A DNA stretch of 64,000 nucleotides from JBCBSZ01 sp039185015 (GCA_039185015.1 JBCDAU010000025.1:16152-80151); one strand, 5' to 3'; counted from the stretch's first letter, positions 23,732-32,734 are shown. A program made the numbers and translations. The notes: generated from the sequence alone by a model not told the origin.

Positions 23732-24754
23732 ATGCGCCGCCTGCTGTTCGACCGGCCCGGGAGCGTCCGTTGGGAAGAGGTCGACGCCCCGTCCCTCGAC
23801 GACCCCGACGCAGCGCTCGTGCGGGCCGTCGCCGTCGCGCTGTGCGATCTCGACGTGGCCGCCCTCCAGGGCCGCTACCCCGTGCCGGGCCCCTACCCGC
23901 TCGGCCACGAGGGGGTCGCCGAGGTGGTCGAGATCGGCGACGACGTCACGGCCGTCGCGCCCGGCGACCTCGTGGTCGTCCCGTTCCAGATCTCGTGCGG
24001 GCGGTGCGAGTCGTGCCGCCGGGGACGCACCGGCAACTGCGCCGCGCACCCGATGATGTCGACCTACGGCCTCGGCCCGATGGGCGGGCTCGAGTGGGGT
24101 GGACTGCTCGGCGACCTCACCCGGGTCCCGCACGCCGACGCGATGCTCGTCCCGGTGCCGACCGGGATCGAGCCGGCCGCCATCGCGAGCGTCAGCGACA
24201 ACGTCGCCGATGGGTGGCGGTGCGTCGCCCCGCAACTGTCGGCCGCACCGGGCGCGGACGTGCTCGTCGTCGGCGGACCGCACGGACCGCGCTCGATCGG
24301 CCTCTACGCCACCGGGCTGGCCGTCGCGCTCGGTGCCGGGCGGGTCGTGTACCTCGACGACGACGTCGACCGTCTCCGGATCGCCGAGGCCCTCGGTGCC
24401 GAGGTGCAGGAGGGCAGCCCACCCCGGAAGTCCGGCCGATTCGAGATCACCGTGGACGCGAGCGGGACCGAGGCCGGGCTCGGCTGCGCGCTCAACAGCA
24501 CGGCGCCGGACGGGTGGTGCACCAGCCCGTCGGTGTACCTGGAGCCGCCGCACGTCCCGATGCTCGAGATGTACTCCCGCTGCTGCACGCTGCACACCGG
24601 TCGGGCACACGTCCGTCCGGCGATCCCGCCGATCCTCGGCCTCGTCACCGAGGGCTTCGATCCGTCGCTCGTGACCTCGGCGGTCGTGGACTGGGAGGAT
24701 GCCGAGGCAGCGCTGGCCGACCCCCCGATGAAGTTGGTGCTGCAGCGCCCGTGA
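23732..24754 (+). CDS. Zinc-dependent alcohol dehydrogenase-like (MDR) protein
   Basis: 340 residues. Catalytic zinc ligands are in ALCDLDVAAL and GHEGVAEV; a structural zinc loop has four Cys (CGRCESCRRGRTGNC). The nucleotide-binding strand (DVLVVGGPHGPRSIGLYA) is not the classic GxGxxG. It should oxidise an alcohol or reduce an aldehyde, with the substrate unknown. It is divergent from a TetR gene, with the 41-bp inverted repeat 14 bp before its ATG, so expression is probably inducible. Confidence 0.85.
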   Translation: MRRLLFDRPGSVRWEEVDAPSLDDPDAALVRAVAVALCDLDVAALQGRYPVPGPYPLGHEGVAEVVEIGDDVTAVAPGDLVVVPFQISCGRCESCRRGRTGNCAAHPMMSTYGLGPMGGLEWGGLLGDLTRVPHADAMLVPVPTGIEPAAIASVSDNVADGWRCVAPQLSAAPGADVLVVGGPHGPRSIGLYATGLAVALGAGRVVYLDDDVDRLRIAEALGAEVQEGSPPRKSGRFEITVDASGTEAGLGCALNSTAPDGWCTSPSVYLEPPHVPMLEMYSRCCTLHTGRAHVRPAIPPILGLVTEGFDPSLVTSAVVDWEDAEAALADPPMKLVLQRP

Positions 24755-24768
24755 CCGGACGCCCCCCG

Positions 24769-24774
24769 TAGGGT
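24769..24774 (+). promoter_or_regulatory. Probable leaderless -10 box (TAGGGT)
   Basis: TAGGGT ends 7 nt before ATG 24782 with no ribosome site. Confidence 0.5.
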
Positions 24775-24781
24775 TGGCGAC

Positions 24782-25006
24782 ATGGCCGATCGCGATGTCG
24801 AGAAGAACGTCCCCACCGCTCAGTTCGTCGACACGATCCGTCGACTCGCCGATGCGCTGGAAGCCGGCGAGTCGTTCCGGATCCAGGTCCAGAACCGCCG
24901 TTTCACCGTCCCGGCCGATGCGGTGATCGCCATCGAGCACGAGGTCGACGACGGCGCCGAGGAGCTGGCGTTCGAGCTCCAGTGGGGCGTCTCGGACGAC
25001 GGGTGA
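24782..25006 (+). CDS. Amphi-Trp domain protein
   Basis: 74 residues. The pattern VQNRRFTVPADAVIAIEHEV followed by ELAFELQW at the end matches the small amphi-Trp domain, found in many actinobacteria and archaea with unknown function. The single Trp near the C-terminus is present. A TAGGGT box lies 7 nt before the ATG. The neighbours give no clue to its role. Confidence 0.75.
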   Translation: MADRDVEKNVPTAQFVDTIRRLADALEAGESFRIQVQNRRFTVPADAVIAIEHEVDDGAEELAFELQWGVSDDG

Positions 25007-25053
25007 GCGTCGCACGGCTTCGCGTCGCCACGAACGGGCTTGTGCCAACACGA

Positions 25054-25059
25054 TAGGGT
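25054..25059 (+). promoter_or_regulatory. Probable leaderless -10 box (TAGGGT)
   Basis: TAGGGT ends 6 nt before ATG 25066. Confidence 0.5.
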
Positions 25060-25065
25060 CCCCGC

Positions 25066-25254
25066 ATGCCGACGGGGGCCGATGGCAGGCAGGACGAGCA
25101 CTCGGTGTGGGTCCGTCCACCCGTGCCCGACCACCCGATGATCTGCGACGCCTGCGACGTCGTCTGGGAGGCCTCGGTCGAGGCCACGTGCTGGAGCTGC
25201 GGTGGACGCGGCCGTCCGTTCGAGGGTGACCTCCGCGACGGCCTCGTCGCCTGA
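25066..25254 (+). CDS. Small zinc-ribbon protein, 62 residues
   Basis: Two CxxC pairs (CDAC and CWSC, 18 residues apart in the chain MICDACDVVWEASVEATC then WSCGG) make a one-zinc ribbon. The rest is short and polar. Such proteins bind nucleic acid or act as small adaptors; no specific role can be given. A TAGGGT box 6 nt before the ATG supports this start. Confidence 0.65.
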   Translation: MPTGADGRQDEHSVWVRPPVPDHPMICDACDVVWEASVEATCWSCGGRGRPFEGDLRDGLVA

Positions 25255-25355
25255 GCGCCGCACCGAACCCGATCCAGCCCGTCCTCACCGCGTCCTCGTG
25301 GACGGCGGCGGCGCACCTCTGGATGGGTCGACGATGACGTCGAGGCGAGGGAGGG

Positions 25356-25396
25356 GTCGCTGCCGGCTCCCGCCCGCGCGGAGAGCCGACAGCGAC
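25356..25396. terminator. Long hairpin between convergent genes
   Basis: GTCGCTGCCGGCTC (25356-25369) pairs with GAGCCGACAGCGAC (25383-25396) with one mismatch and a 13-nt loop. It sits 8 bp from the end of the minus-strand gene at 25405. No T-run follows. Confidence 0.5.
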
Positions 25397-25404
25397 GCAC
25401 CTGG

Positions 25405-25794
25405 TCAGACGAAGTGCGCTGCCAGGCGACGGGCCTGCACGTAGTGCGCCAGCCCGTAGAGGCGCTCGGCGCGGGGCGAACCGCCCCGGTCGGCTTCGAG
25501 CGCCATGGCGAACATCTGGTCCTCCCAGCAGCCAGCGGGGGAACCGGCGTGCTGGTCGGCGGCCTGGAGGAGCAGGACCTGCACGAGCTCGGCGTCGTCG
25601 TGATCGGCGCCCCGGAGGGCGTCGTCCACGGCCGCGATGGCCTGCTCGTAGCCGAGGTGATCGATGCCGAGCACGATCTGCTGGACCTTGAGCCCGAGCA
25701 CCGTCCGCTGCTTCGCCCGTCGCATCCAGCCCATCGCTCCCGCTCCCGTGCCTCCCGGCGGGCCGTTCCCGCCGCTGGATGCATCGTCGAGCAT
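25405..25794 (-). CDS. Hypothetical helical protein, 129 residues
   Basis: Start ATG 25794 is the best guess; the frame is open further upstream but that stretch overlaps the hydrolase. After a Gly-rich N-terminus the chain is helical and hydrophobic-spaced (LKVQQIVLGIDHLGYEQAI, then AELVQVLLLQAADQHAG and RLYGLAHYVQARRLAAHF). No family recognised. Confidence 0.45.
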   Translation of the reverse strand: MLDDASSGGNGPPGGTGAGAMGWMRRAKQRTVLGLKVQQIVLGIDHLGYEQAIAAVDDALRGADHDDAELVQVLLLQAADQHAGSPAGCWEDQMFAMALEADRGGSPRAERLYGLAHYVQARRLAAHFV

Positions 25795-25843
25795 CGCCGC
25801 AGCGAGGCCATCGGGGATCCCCCGGGTTCCCCCGGGGGTCCGA

Positions 25844-26593
25844 TCAGGGATCGACCCGATCGGCGAGCTCGGCGGTGAGCGCGACGACCTCGGCGGGCCG
25901 GTCGCGGTGAGGCCAGTGGTCGACGCCGTCCAGCTCGTGGACCTCGACGGACCCGGCGACCCCGGCGGCGATGCGATCGAGCTGGAGCCGGGTCCCGAAC
26001 CGGTCGTCGGCGCCCTGGACGGCCACGACCGGACAGGACACCGCGGCGAGCGCCTCGCCGGCGGTCCAGGGACGGAATCGGTCGGACAGCCAGACCTCGG
26101 TCCAGGCGGCGACGAGCGCGGCGGCGTCGTCGTGATGACGCTCCAGGGACCGCACGAAGGCGGAATCCGACCCGGCGTCGAGGGCGGCGATCGACGCGGT
26201 GGTGACGTCCTCGACGAGCACGTGCGCCGACAACGACACGATCGCGAGCGGGTCCGGACCGCCGGTCGGCGCGCCGTGGGCGGGATGGAGCAGCGCGATC
26301 GAGGCGCCGTCGCTGTGCCCGACGAGGATCGGCCGGTGGATGTCGTGCTCGACGAGCACGCCGGCCAACTCGACGGCCCCCCGCTCGAGGAAGTCGGCCG
26401 GCCACGGCGCCGTCGCCCCGGACGAACGGCCGTAGCCCGGACGGTCGTAGGCGAGCACCCGTCGCCCGGTGCCGTCGGCGAGGGCCTGCGGGAAGCCACG
26501 CCAGGCGGAGATCGAGCCGAGTCCCTCGTGGAGCAGCACCAACGGGGCCCGGTCGCCGGCGGCCTCGTCCCCGAACCACTCGTCGTGGATCAC
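25844..26593 (-). CDS. Alpha/beta hydrolase
   Basis: 249 residues. GTG 26593 is chosen because it overlaps the stop of the CoA ligase (GTGA). The hydrolase fold shows HEGLGSISAW near the start, the nucleophile elbow GHSDGAS (Ser about 100), an Asp in VQGADDRFG and a His in VDHWPHRD. The product may be a ring-cleavage or ester hydrolase; pairing with an aryl-CoA-type ligase suggests aromatic catabolism. Confidence 0.75.
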   Translation of the reverse strand: MIHDEWFGDEAAGDRAPLVLLHEGLGSISAWRGFPQALADGTGRRVLAYDRPGYGRSSGATAPWPADFLERGAVELAGVLVEHDIHRPILVGHSDGASIALLHPAHGAPTGGPDPLAIVSLSAHVLVEDVTTASIAALDAGSDSAFVRSLERHHDDAAALVAAWTEVWLSDRFRPWTAGEALAAVSCPVVAVQGADDRFGTRLQLDRIAAGVAGSVEVHELDGVDHWPHRDRPAEVVALTAELADRVDP

Positions 26594-28161
26594 GACAGAT
26601 CGCGGAGCCGGAAGCGTTGCACCTTGCCGGTCCCGGTCTTGGGCAGCTCGTCGAGGAAGTGGACCGACCGGGGGTACTTGTACGGGGCGATCGTCGCCTT
26701 CACGTGATCCTGCAGCGATCGGGCCAGGTCGTCGCTCGGTTCGACCTCGGCAGCGGGGACGACGAAGGCAGTGATCACCTGGCCCCGCTCGTCGTCGGCG
26801 AGCCCGACGACGCCGCACTCCGCGACCGCGGGGTGGGTCAGGAGCGCGGCCTCGACCTCGGGACCGGCGACGTTGTACCCGGAGCTGACGATCATGTCGT
26901 CGGCCCGGCTGCGGTAGTGGTACCAGCCGTCGCCGTCGAGCTCGTAGAGATCGCCGGTGCGGTTCCAGCCGTCCCGCACGTAGGTCGACTGACGCTCGTC
27001 ATCGAGATAGAGGCAACCGGTCGGGCCCTGCACCTCGAGGTGGCCGATCTCGCCGGGACCCAACGGCGTCCCGTCGTCGTCGACGAGGCGGCACCGGTAT
27101 CCCGGCACGTCGAGGCCCGTCGACCCGGGCCGGACGGCATCGAGTCGGTTCGACAAGAAGACGTGGAGCATCTCGGTCGATCCGATGCCGTCGAGCAACG
27201 TGATGCCGGTCGCCTCGTGGAACTGGTCCCAGGTGGAGGCGGGCAACGTCTCCCCCGCCGACGCGCCGTAGCGGACCGAGGAGAGGTCGCGACCCTCGGC
27301 CAGGGGGATCAGCGCCCGGTACGCCGTCGGTGCGGTGAAGAGCACGGTGACGCCGTGCCGCTCGATGGCGTCGAGCAGCGGGCCGGGGCCGGGCTGCTCC
27401 AGCAGCACGACGCTCGCTCCAGCCCGGAGCGGGAAGGCGAGGAACGCACCGAAGCCGTAGGCGAACGCGAGCGGCGGGGTGCCGCAGACCACGTCGTCCT
27501 CGGTGAGCGCGTAGACGTTGGCGCCGACGGTCTCACAGATCGCCGCGACGTCCCGGTGGAGCTGACAGGCGGCCTTCGGCACACCGGTCGTCCCTGAGGT
27601 GAACAGGAGCATGGCCACCTCGTCGGCAGCCGTGTCCTCGGCGCGACGGGGCACCGCCCTCGTCGTCGCAGCGTCGAGATCACCCCCGTCACCCCACGCG
27701 GCGATCGTGACCGACCGTGCCATCGCATCGACCTCGCCGCGGAGGCGATGGTCGGTGAGGACCAGGTCGGTCTCGGATCGGTCGGCGATCCGGTCGAGCT
27801 CCGCAGCCCGGAGCAGGGGCATCGTCGGGACCACGACGCCCCCCACGTGCATCACCGCGAGGATCGCTGCGACCATCTCCGGGGAGTTCAGGCCCCGTAC
27901 GAGGACGCGGGTCCCCGGCAGCACGCCGTGTTGGTCGACCAGTACGGCGCCGAGACGGCCCACGCGGTCGGTGAGCTCGGCCCTGGTCCACGCCCGATCG
28001 GCCGAGCGGACGCACTCGAGATCCGCTCCGCCGTTCGCCGGATCGAGCAGGTACGAGGCCGCGTTCAGCCGGTCGGGATACGCGTCGATCCCCGGCAGCT
28101 CGGGCCACCGCTCCACAGGTGGCAGTCGGTCCTCGCAGAACCGGTCGCGTTGGCCGTCCAT
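26590..28161 (-). CDS. Acyl/aryl-CoA ligase (AMP-dependent synthetase)
   Basis: 523 residues from ATG 28161, which has GGGGGAG upstream. AMP-forming motifs are complete: P-loop LLFTSGTTGVPKAACQ, A5 GIGSTEMLHVF, A7 RTGDLYE, A8 DDMIVSSGYNVAGPEVE and the C-terminal Lys in PKTGTGKVQR. Layout and motifs resemble benzoate-CoA or 2-aminobenzoate-CoA ligases. It activates a carboxylic acid to its CoA thioester. The hydrolase gene is translationally coupled behind it. Confidence 0.85.
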   Translation of the reverse strand: MDGQRDRFCEDRLPPVERWPELPGIDAYPDRLNAASYLLDPANGGADLECVRSADRAWTRAELTDRVGRLGAVLVDQHGVLPGTRVLVRGLNSPEMVAAILAVMHVGGVVVPTMPLLRAAELDRIADRSETDLVLTDHRLRGEVDAMARSVTIAAWGDGGDLDAATTRAVPRRAEDTAADEVAMLLFTSGTTGVPKAACQLHRDVAAICETVGANVYALTEDDVVCGTPPLAFAYGFGAFLAFPLRAGASVVLLEQPGPGPLLDAIERHGVTVLFTAPTAYRALIPLAEGRDLSSVRYGASAGETLPASTWDQFHEATGITLLDGIGSTEMLHVFLSNRLDAVRPGSTGLDVPGYRCRLVDDDGTPLGPGEIGHLEVQGPTGCLYLDDERQSTYVRDGWNRTGDLYELDGDGWYHYRSRADDMIVSSGYNVAGPEVEAALLTHPAVAECGVVGLADDERGQVITAFVVPAAEVEPSDDLARSLQDHVKATIAPYKYPRSVHFLDELPKTGTGKVQRFRLRDLS

Positions 28162-28248
28162 CGCTCCCCCTCGAGACGTGGCACGTCGGCGTCGTAGCCT
28201 GCCACGGCCGACCACGGGACGCGGTCATCGGTCCTGATGCGTTTGCGC

Positions 28249-28254
28249 TACGGT
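28249..28254 (+). promoter_or_regulatory. Probable leaderless -10 box (TACGGT)
   Basis: TACGGT ends 8 nt before GTG 28263 and is the main reason for choosing that start. Confidence 0.45.
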
Positions 28255-28262
28255 CGCTCGCC

Positions 28263-29063
28263 GTGACGGGGAACGGGGTACGACCACCGCGGCTGCGCCT
28301 GCGACTCATGGAACAGGGCGCGCTCTTCGAGATCGGCGGCCTGCTCGCCGCCTCGCCGGCGCTGCGACTGATCGGCCGGGGCGATCGCCATCCCGTGCTC
28401 GTGCTGCCGGGCTTCACGGCCAGTGATCTGTCGACCGCACCGCTGCGGGCCACGATCCGGGGCCAGGGCTACTGGGCGCACGGGTGGCGGCTCGGACGCA
28501 ACATCGGACCGACATCGCGGATCGTCGATGGGCTCTTCGAGCGCCTCGAGGCCATCCACGGTCGCCACGGTCGACCGGTGAGCCTCGTCGGCTGGAGCCT
28601 CGGCGGGATCTACGCCCGCCACCTCGCCCGCACCCACCCCGAGATGGTTCGCCAGATCATCTCCCTCGGCAGCCCCTTCCGGATGGTCGAGGGCGACCGC
28701 AGCGCCGCCCAGCCGATCTGGGACTCCGTCAGCCACCTCCACGACAGCGAGCTCGACCTGCTCGCCGAGACCGAGGACGAGCGAACCCCGCTCGAGGTCC
28801 CGGCCACCGCCATCTACACCCGCACCGACGGGGTCGTGCGCTGGTACACCTGCATCGAACGGCCGGGTCGGATGTCGGAGAGCATCGAGGTGTTCGGCAG
28901 CCACAGCGGGCTCGGCGTCAACCCGGCCGTCGTCTGGGCCGTCCTCGACCGGTTGAGCCAGCCCGAGGACGGGTGGCGTCACTTCCAGGCACCCTGGTTC
29001 CTCCGCCACCTGTACCCGCTCCCCGCCGCCTGGCAGGCGAGCGGGACCCCCGCCGCGGCCTGA
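28263..29063 (+). CDS. Alpha/beta hydrolase, lipase-like
   Basis: 266 residues. The chain enters the fold at VLVLPGFTASDL, has the nucleophile elbow VGWSLGGIYARHL (Ser) and a His in FGSHSGLGVNP near the end. The order and the short lid resemble bacterial triacylglycerol lipase/PGAP1-type esterases. No signal peptide is visible. Start GTG 28263 is placed by the TACGGT box; ATG 28308 would also preserve the fold. It is divergent from the CoA ligase. Confidence 0.7.
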   Translation: MTGNGVRPPRLRLRLMEQGALFEIGGLLAASPALRLIGRGDRHPVLVLPGFTASDLSTAPLRATIRGQGYWAHGWRLGRNIGPTSRIVDGLFERLEAIHGRHGRPVSLVGWSLGGIYARHLARTHPEMVRQIISLGSPFRMVEGDRSAAQPIWDSVSHLHDSELDLLAETEDERTPLEVPATAIYTRTDGVVRWYTCIERPGRMSESIEVFGSHSGLGVNPAVVWAVLDRLSQPEDGWRHFQAPWFLRHLYPLPAAWQASGTPAAA

Positions 29064-29114
29064 CCCCGGGCGCATCGCGCCAGGTCACACCCCCCAGGGA
29101 CCCCCGGGGACGAT

Positions 29115-29157
29115 CGGGGTTGGCCCCGATTCCGCTCCGGCCCCCCATCCGTACGTT
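29115..29157 (+). promoter_or_regulatory. Promoter-like box shared with the gene at 11464
   Basis: CGGGG-N4-CCCCGATTC, then 17 nt, then CGTACGTT, ending 50 bp before the HlyIII start. The elements and spacings are identical to those at 11393-11435, while the spacer sequences differ. Confidence 0.5.
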
Positions 29158-29207
29158 GCTTCCCGAGGCCCACCGACGGCGGTGGGCACCGACCGGGAAG
29201 GACGACG

Positions 29208-29897
29208 ATGACCGCCACCGCACTCGCGACGTGCGAGACCGACGCGGCACTCGTCGACCATCCAGCGCTCGTCGATCGGCCGCTGCTCCGTGGCCGGATC
29301 CACCTGATCGCCTCGATGGCCTCGATCCCGGCGGGCTTCGAGCTCGTGGCCGCCGCCCGCCCGGACGCCCGCCTCGCCGTCGCCGTCTGCGCCGTGACCT
29401 GGACCTTGATGTTCGCGACGAGCGCGACGTACCACATCGCCGCCCGGTCGCAGCGGGCCCGCTCGGTTCTGCGCCGGGCCGACCACTCGGCGATCTTCCT
29501 CCACATCGCCGGCGCGGCGACCGCGCTGCTCTGGATGGGTCTGCCGGCCGACATCGCCGCGCCGAGCATCGTCGTGGTCTGGACGGCGGCGCTGCTCGGC
29601 GTGGTCGACAAGATCCGCCACCTCGACGACCGCGACCACGACGTCAGCTGGCTCTACCCGGTGCTGGGCGCCGCGCCGATGATCGCGACGCCGGGCCTCG
29701 TCACGACGGCCGGGCCGAGCGCGCTGGGTCTGATGGCCGCGACGCTCGCGCTCTTCGGTCTCGGCGCGGTGTGCTTCGCTCGGAAGCGGCCCGATCCGAT
29801 CCCGACGATCTTCGGCTACCACGAGGTCTGGCACGTGTTCACCGTGCTCGCGGGCCTCTGCCAGTACGTGCTGGTCCTCCAGCAGGCGACCGCCTGA
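29208..29897 (+). CDS. Hemolysin III (HlyIII/PAQR) family membrane protein
   Basis: 229 residues with seven membrane helices. Family signatures: SATYHIAARSQRARSVLRRADHSAIF (the Ser, His and Asp-His of the metal site, split here over two helices) and GYHEVWHVFTVLAG at the end with two more His. Members are integral-membrane hydrolase-like proteins, some linked to membrane homeostasis; the true activity in bacteria is not settled. A GGAAGGA ribosome site precedes the ATG. Confidence 0.88.
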   Translation: MTATALATCETDAALVDHPALVDRPLLRGRIHLIASMASIPAGFELVAAARPDARLAVAVCAVTWTLMFATSATYHIAARSQRARSVLRRADHSAIFLHIAGAATALLWMGLPADIAAPSIVVVWTAALLGVVDKIRHLDDRDHDVSWLYPVLGAAPMIATPGLVTTAGPSALGLMAATLALFGLGAVCFARKRPDPIPTIFGYHEVWHVFTVLAGLCQYVLVLQQATA

Positions 29898-29961
29898 CCA
29901 GGCCCCGGACGGCTCAACTCGTCCGGCGCCCGGACCGATGGGGGGCGTGAGGTGGGCGCAC

Positions 29962-30867
29962 ATGGCCGAGACGTTGTCTCATCAACTGGTGGTACCGGGC
30001 ACTCAGCTCATCTTCGTGCCCGAAGGCTCGACCTCGGGATTCCCGGCGACGGCGATCGAGGTCGAGACCACGTCGATCAGGGCACACATCGAAGCTGATG
30101 AGCCCGCGGTCGACCGCCGAACCCACGGGTCGGTCGTGGTCATCGCCAAGGATGGTCGTTCCGCCGTGGTCGCCGCAGACGTCGCGCCATCCAGGAACCT
30201 CTACGAGGTCCTCCCCACGACGAGCGATCCTCCAGAACGCCGGGCCCACCCTCGCGTGCCGGTCTCGAACCCCGTGACGGTCACCGTCGTGGGGAGGATG
30301 GGAGCGATGGAAGGTCGGATGGTGGATCTCTCGCTGGGCGGCTGTCAGGTCCTCCGTCACAGCCGAGGCGGCGCGATGTTGAACAAGCGCTCCAAGGTCG
30401 CCATCAGGACCTCGCTCAACCGCCGACCCGTCACCTACACCGGTCGGGTCGTGAAGAGCCTCAACGCGGGCAGCGATCAGATCTTCAGCGTGCAGTTCGC
30501 CGAGATGGACATCGGGGTGCACACGCTCACCGAGCGCTTCATCGACGATCGGCTCGCTCGGGTCGCCGCGATGTCGGCGACGACTCGTCCGGTCGCCGCG
30601 AAGGTCGAGACGAACGGTCAGGTCGTCAACGCCATGTTCGATCCCCTGGACGACAGCTTCTCGACGCGGCTGACCACCTCCGCACGTGTCGTCGCTCGCT
30701 TCCGCCTCCCCTCGGTCGCACCGACCCTCGTCGCCGCCGGCATGGTGATGACCAACGAGCACGACCGGTCGATCGTCCGCTGGAACCGAACGGACCCGGT
30801 CACCCGCGTGCTGATCGAACGGGCAGCGGCGGACCGACGGGCGGTCGAGGCCGCCAAGGCCGGCTGA
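29962..30867 (+). CDS. PilZ-domain protein (c-di-GMP receptor candidate)
   Basis: 301 residues from ATG 29962, preceded by a GAGGTGGG ribosome site; ATG 29938 is less likely. A first beta domain is followed by PilZ, with the c-di-GMP binding sequence ERRAHPRVPV (RxxxR) and, 30 residues on, DLSLGGC (D/NxSxxG). The C-terminal 110 residues are unassigned. It probably binds c-di-GMP and relays it to a motility, adhesion or wall process. It is the only c-di-GMP-linked gene in the window. Confidence 0.82.
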   Translation: MAETLSHQLVVPGTQLIFVPEGSTSGFPATAIEVETTSIRAHIEADEPAVDRRTHGSVVVIAKDGRSAVVAADVAPSRNLYEVLPTTSDPPERRAHPRVPVSNPVTVTVVGRMGAMEGRMVDLSLGGCQVLRHSRGGAMLNKRSKVAIRTSLNRRPVTYTGRVVKSLNAGSDQIFSVQFAEMDIGVHTLTERFIDDRLARVAAMSATTRPVAAKVETNGQVVNAMFDPLDDSFSTRLTTSARVVARFRLPSVAPTLVAAGMVMTNEHDRSIVRWNRTDPVTRVLIERAAADRRAVEAAKAG

Positions 30868-30963
30868 TCCTCGCATCGTCCATCGTTCACGTGGGTGCAA
30901 CACCGCGGACGACCCCGCCGCCTACGGTCGCGTACAGCGACCACGGAGCCGAGGAGGTGGGTC

Positions 30964-31263
30964 GTGATCAGGGTCACGAAGCGGAACGGAACCACGAGCG
31001 TGACGTTCGCGCTCCCGATCGACGAGGCGCCTCAGCCGGTGTCGGTCGTGGGCGACTTCAACGGGTGGGATCCGCTGGCCACCCCGCTGCGCAAGCGCAG
31101 CAACGGCACCCGGTCGGCGCGCGTCGACCTCACCGGCCCGATGGTGGCTCGGTTCAAGTACCTCGCCGACGGGGGCGAGTGGTTCAACGACCCCGATGCC
31201 CACGGGTTCGAGGTCAACGAGTACGGAGAGACCAACTCGGTCCTGGCGTTCGAGGTCGACTAG
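30964..31263 (+). CDS. Glycogen-binding (isoamylase early-set/CBM48) domain protein
   Basis: 99 residues from GTG 30964 with GAGGAGG upstream. The single domain contains VSVVGDFNGWDPLATPLRKR, then ARFKYLADGGEWFNDPD, the sugar-binding fold of CBM48/AMPK beta. Standalone domains of this type are common in bacteria and may bind glycogen or other glucans. It lies 10 bp before an AhpD-family gene, so co-transcription is likely. Confidence 0.8.
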   Translation: MIRVTKRNGTTSVTFALPIDEAPQPVSVVGDFNGWDPLATPLRKRSNGTRSARVDLTGPMVARFKYLADGGEWFNDPDAHGFEVNEYGETNSVLAFEVD

Positions 31264-31273
31264 ACCGGACGGT

Positions 31274-31837
31274 GTGAACGACCCCGACCGCCCATCCGCT
31301 CCGCGAGTCGAGCTGGTCTCCGAGGTCGACGGCGAACTGGCCGAGCTCCTGGCCAACGCGCTCACGATCGACGGTCGACCGCTCAACATCTTCGGGGTCC
31401 TCGCCCACCAACCCAAGCTCCTCAAGCGCTTCAACCTGATGGGCGGCTACCTGCTCAACCGGGGACAGGTGCCCGACCGCGAGCGGGAGATCGTCATCCT
31501 CCGGGTCGGATGGAACGCTCGGGCCGTCTACGAGTTCGGCCAACACACCCTCATCGGGCGCGAGGCCGGCCTCACCGACGCCGAGATCGCCGGGCTCGCC
31601 GGCGCGCCGCATGCGTGGTCCGACGAGGACGCGGCGTTGATCTCCCTGGCTGACGACCTCTGCGCTCGTGACTGCGTCAGCGAGGCGACGTGGACCGCGC
31701 TGACCGAGCGGTGGAACGAGGCCGAGTTGGTGGAGCTGGTCGTGTGCGCCGGCTTCTACCGCCTCGTGTCGGGCTTCCTCAACACCTTCGGGGTGCCGCT
31801 CGACGACGGCGTCCCCGGCTGGCCCGAGGCCACCTAG
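31274..31837 (+). CDS. Carboxymuconolactone decarboxylase-family protein without active-site Cys
   Basis: 187 residues from GTG 31274. The helical AhpD-like fold is clear (VLAHQPKLLKRFNLMGGYLL, then REREIVILRVGWNARAVYEF and VELVVCAGFYRLVSGFLNTF). At the position of the usual CxxC the sequence reads VYEFGQH, so the redox pair is missing and a non-thiol decarboxylase or isomerase role is more likely. Function unknown. Confidence 0.8.
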   Translation: MNDPDRPSAPRVELVSEVDGELAELLANALTIDGRPLNIFGVLAHQPKLLKRFNLMGGYLLNRGQVPDREREIVILRVGWNARAVYEFGQHTLIGREAGLTDAEIAGLAGAPHAWSDEDAALISLADDLCARDCVSEATWTALTERWNEAELVELVVCAGFYRLVSGFLNTFGVPLDDGVPGWPEAT

Positions 31838-31845
31838 CACGCACC

Positions 31846-31915
31846 GGGCCGGAGCCCGACAGCTCGAGGACCTCGGGAGGGGGCACGAGCACCGAGCCCG
31901 TGCGGCTCCGGGCCC
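31846..31915. terminator. Possible terminator stem between convergent genes
   Basis: GGGCCGGAGCC (31846-31856) pairs with GGCTCCGGGCCC (31904-31915) with one bulge, enclosing a smaller fold. It fills most of the 87-bp gap. Confidence 0.35.
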
Positions 31916-31924
31916 ACCCGGAGA

Positions 31925-32707
31925 TCAATACGGACCGTCGGCGGACTCGGGGGCGGCGGCGCCCTTGGCCTCGGCGAGCTCCTCGGACATCGATCGCCGC
32001 AGCGCCACGATGTCTCCGCTGACCGTGATCAGCCGGAAGCCCTGCTCGACGCGACGTGCGGTGAGCGCCCCCGAGGCGTGGATCCCCGGGACGACCCCGT
32101 TGCGTCGGCAGCCGGCGACGATCTCGGCGAGGGCGTCGTCGAAGGCAGCATCGCCGTCGTTGTTGCCCGCGGGCAGGCCCAGGGTGACGGAGAGGTCGGC
32201 CGGACCGACGTAGATCGCCTCGATGCCGCCGACGCCGAGGATCTCGTCGATCTTCTCGACGGCATCGACCGTCTCGATCATCGGGATGACCGTGGTCGAC
32301 TGCCGCGCCCAGCTGACGAGATCGCCGGCGATCCGAGGCCGTTGGGCCGTCGGACCGAAGCTCCGGGACCCGTCGGGTGCGTACCGACCGGCGGTCAACG
32401 CGGCCACGGCGTCGTCGATGCTGTTGACCATCGGCACGATCACTGCTTCGGCGCCCGCATCGAGCGACTTCCCGATGATGCCGGGCTCGTTCCACGGCAC
32501 GCGCACGATCGGCGTGGATCCGCCGTAGAGGATGCCCTGCAGCATCGGCACCGAGTCGGAGTAGTCCACCCATCCGTGCTGGGTGTCGACGCAGACGAAG
32601 TCGAACCCCGTCCGAGCGATCGTCTCGGCGACGAGCGGGTCGGGCACCGAGGCCCAACCGCCCAGGACGATCTGATCGTCCGCCCACTTGTCGCTCAGGG
32701 TGCCCAT
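31925..32707 (-). CDS. HpcH/HpaI-family aldolase (2-keto-3-deoxy acid or citrate lyase-like)
   Basis: 260 residues. Class II aldolase signatures: VCVDTQHGWVDY, RVPWNEPGIIGKSLDAGA, GAEAVIVPMVNS, MIETVDAVEKIDEI and YVGPADLSVTLG with the metal Glu and Asp. It cleaves a 2-oxo-4-hydroxy acid to pyruvate and an aldehyde, or does the reverse. A GAGGAGG site precedes the ATG. It is 27 bp after the threonine dehydratase in the same direction. Confidence 0.88.
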   Translation of the reverse strand: MGTLSDKWADDQIVLGGWASVPDPLVAETIARTGFDFVCVDTQHGWVDYSDSVPMLQGILYGGSTPIVRVPWNEPGIIGKSLDAGAEAVIVPMVNSIDDAVAALTAGRYAPDGSRSFGPTAQRPRIAGDLVSWARQSTTVIPMIETVDAVEKIDEILGVGGIEAIYVGPADLSVTLGLPAGNNDGDAAFDDALAEIVAGCRRNGVVPGIHASGALTARRVEQGFRLITVSGDIVALRRSMSEELAEAKGAAAPESADGPY

Positions 32708-32734
32708 CGGCGTCCTCCTCGATCCCCGCAGGGT

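Noticed and set aside
31274..31837. A further selenoprotein in the AhpD family
   Set aside because: This family member has no Cys or TGA at the active-site position.
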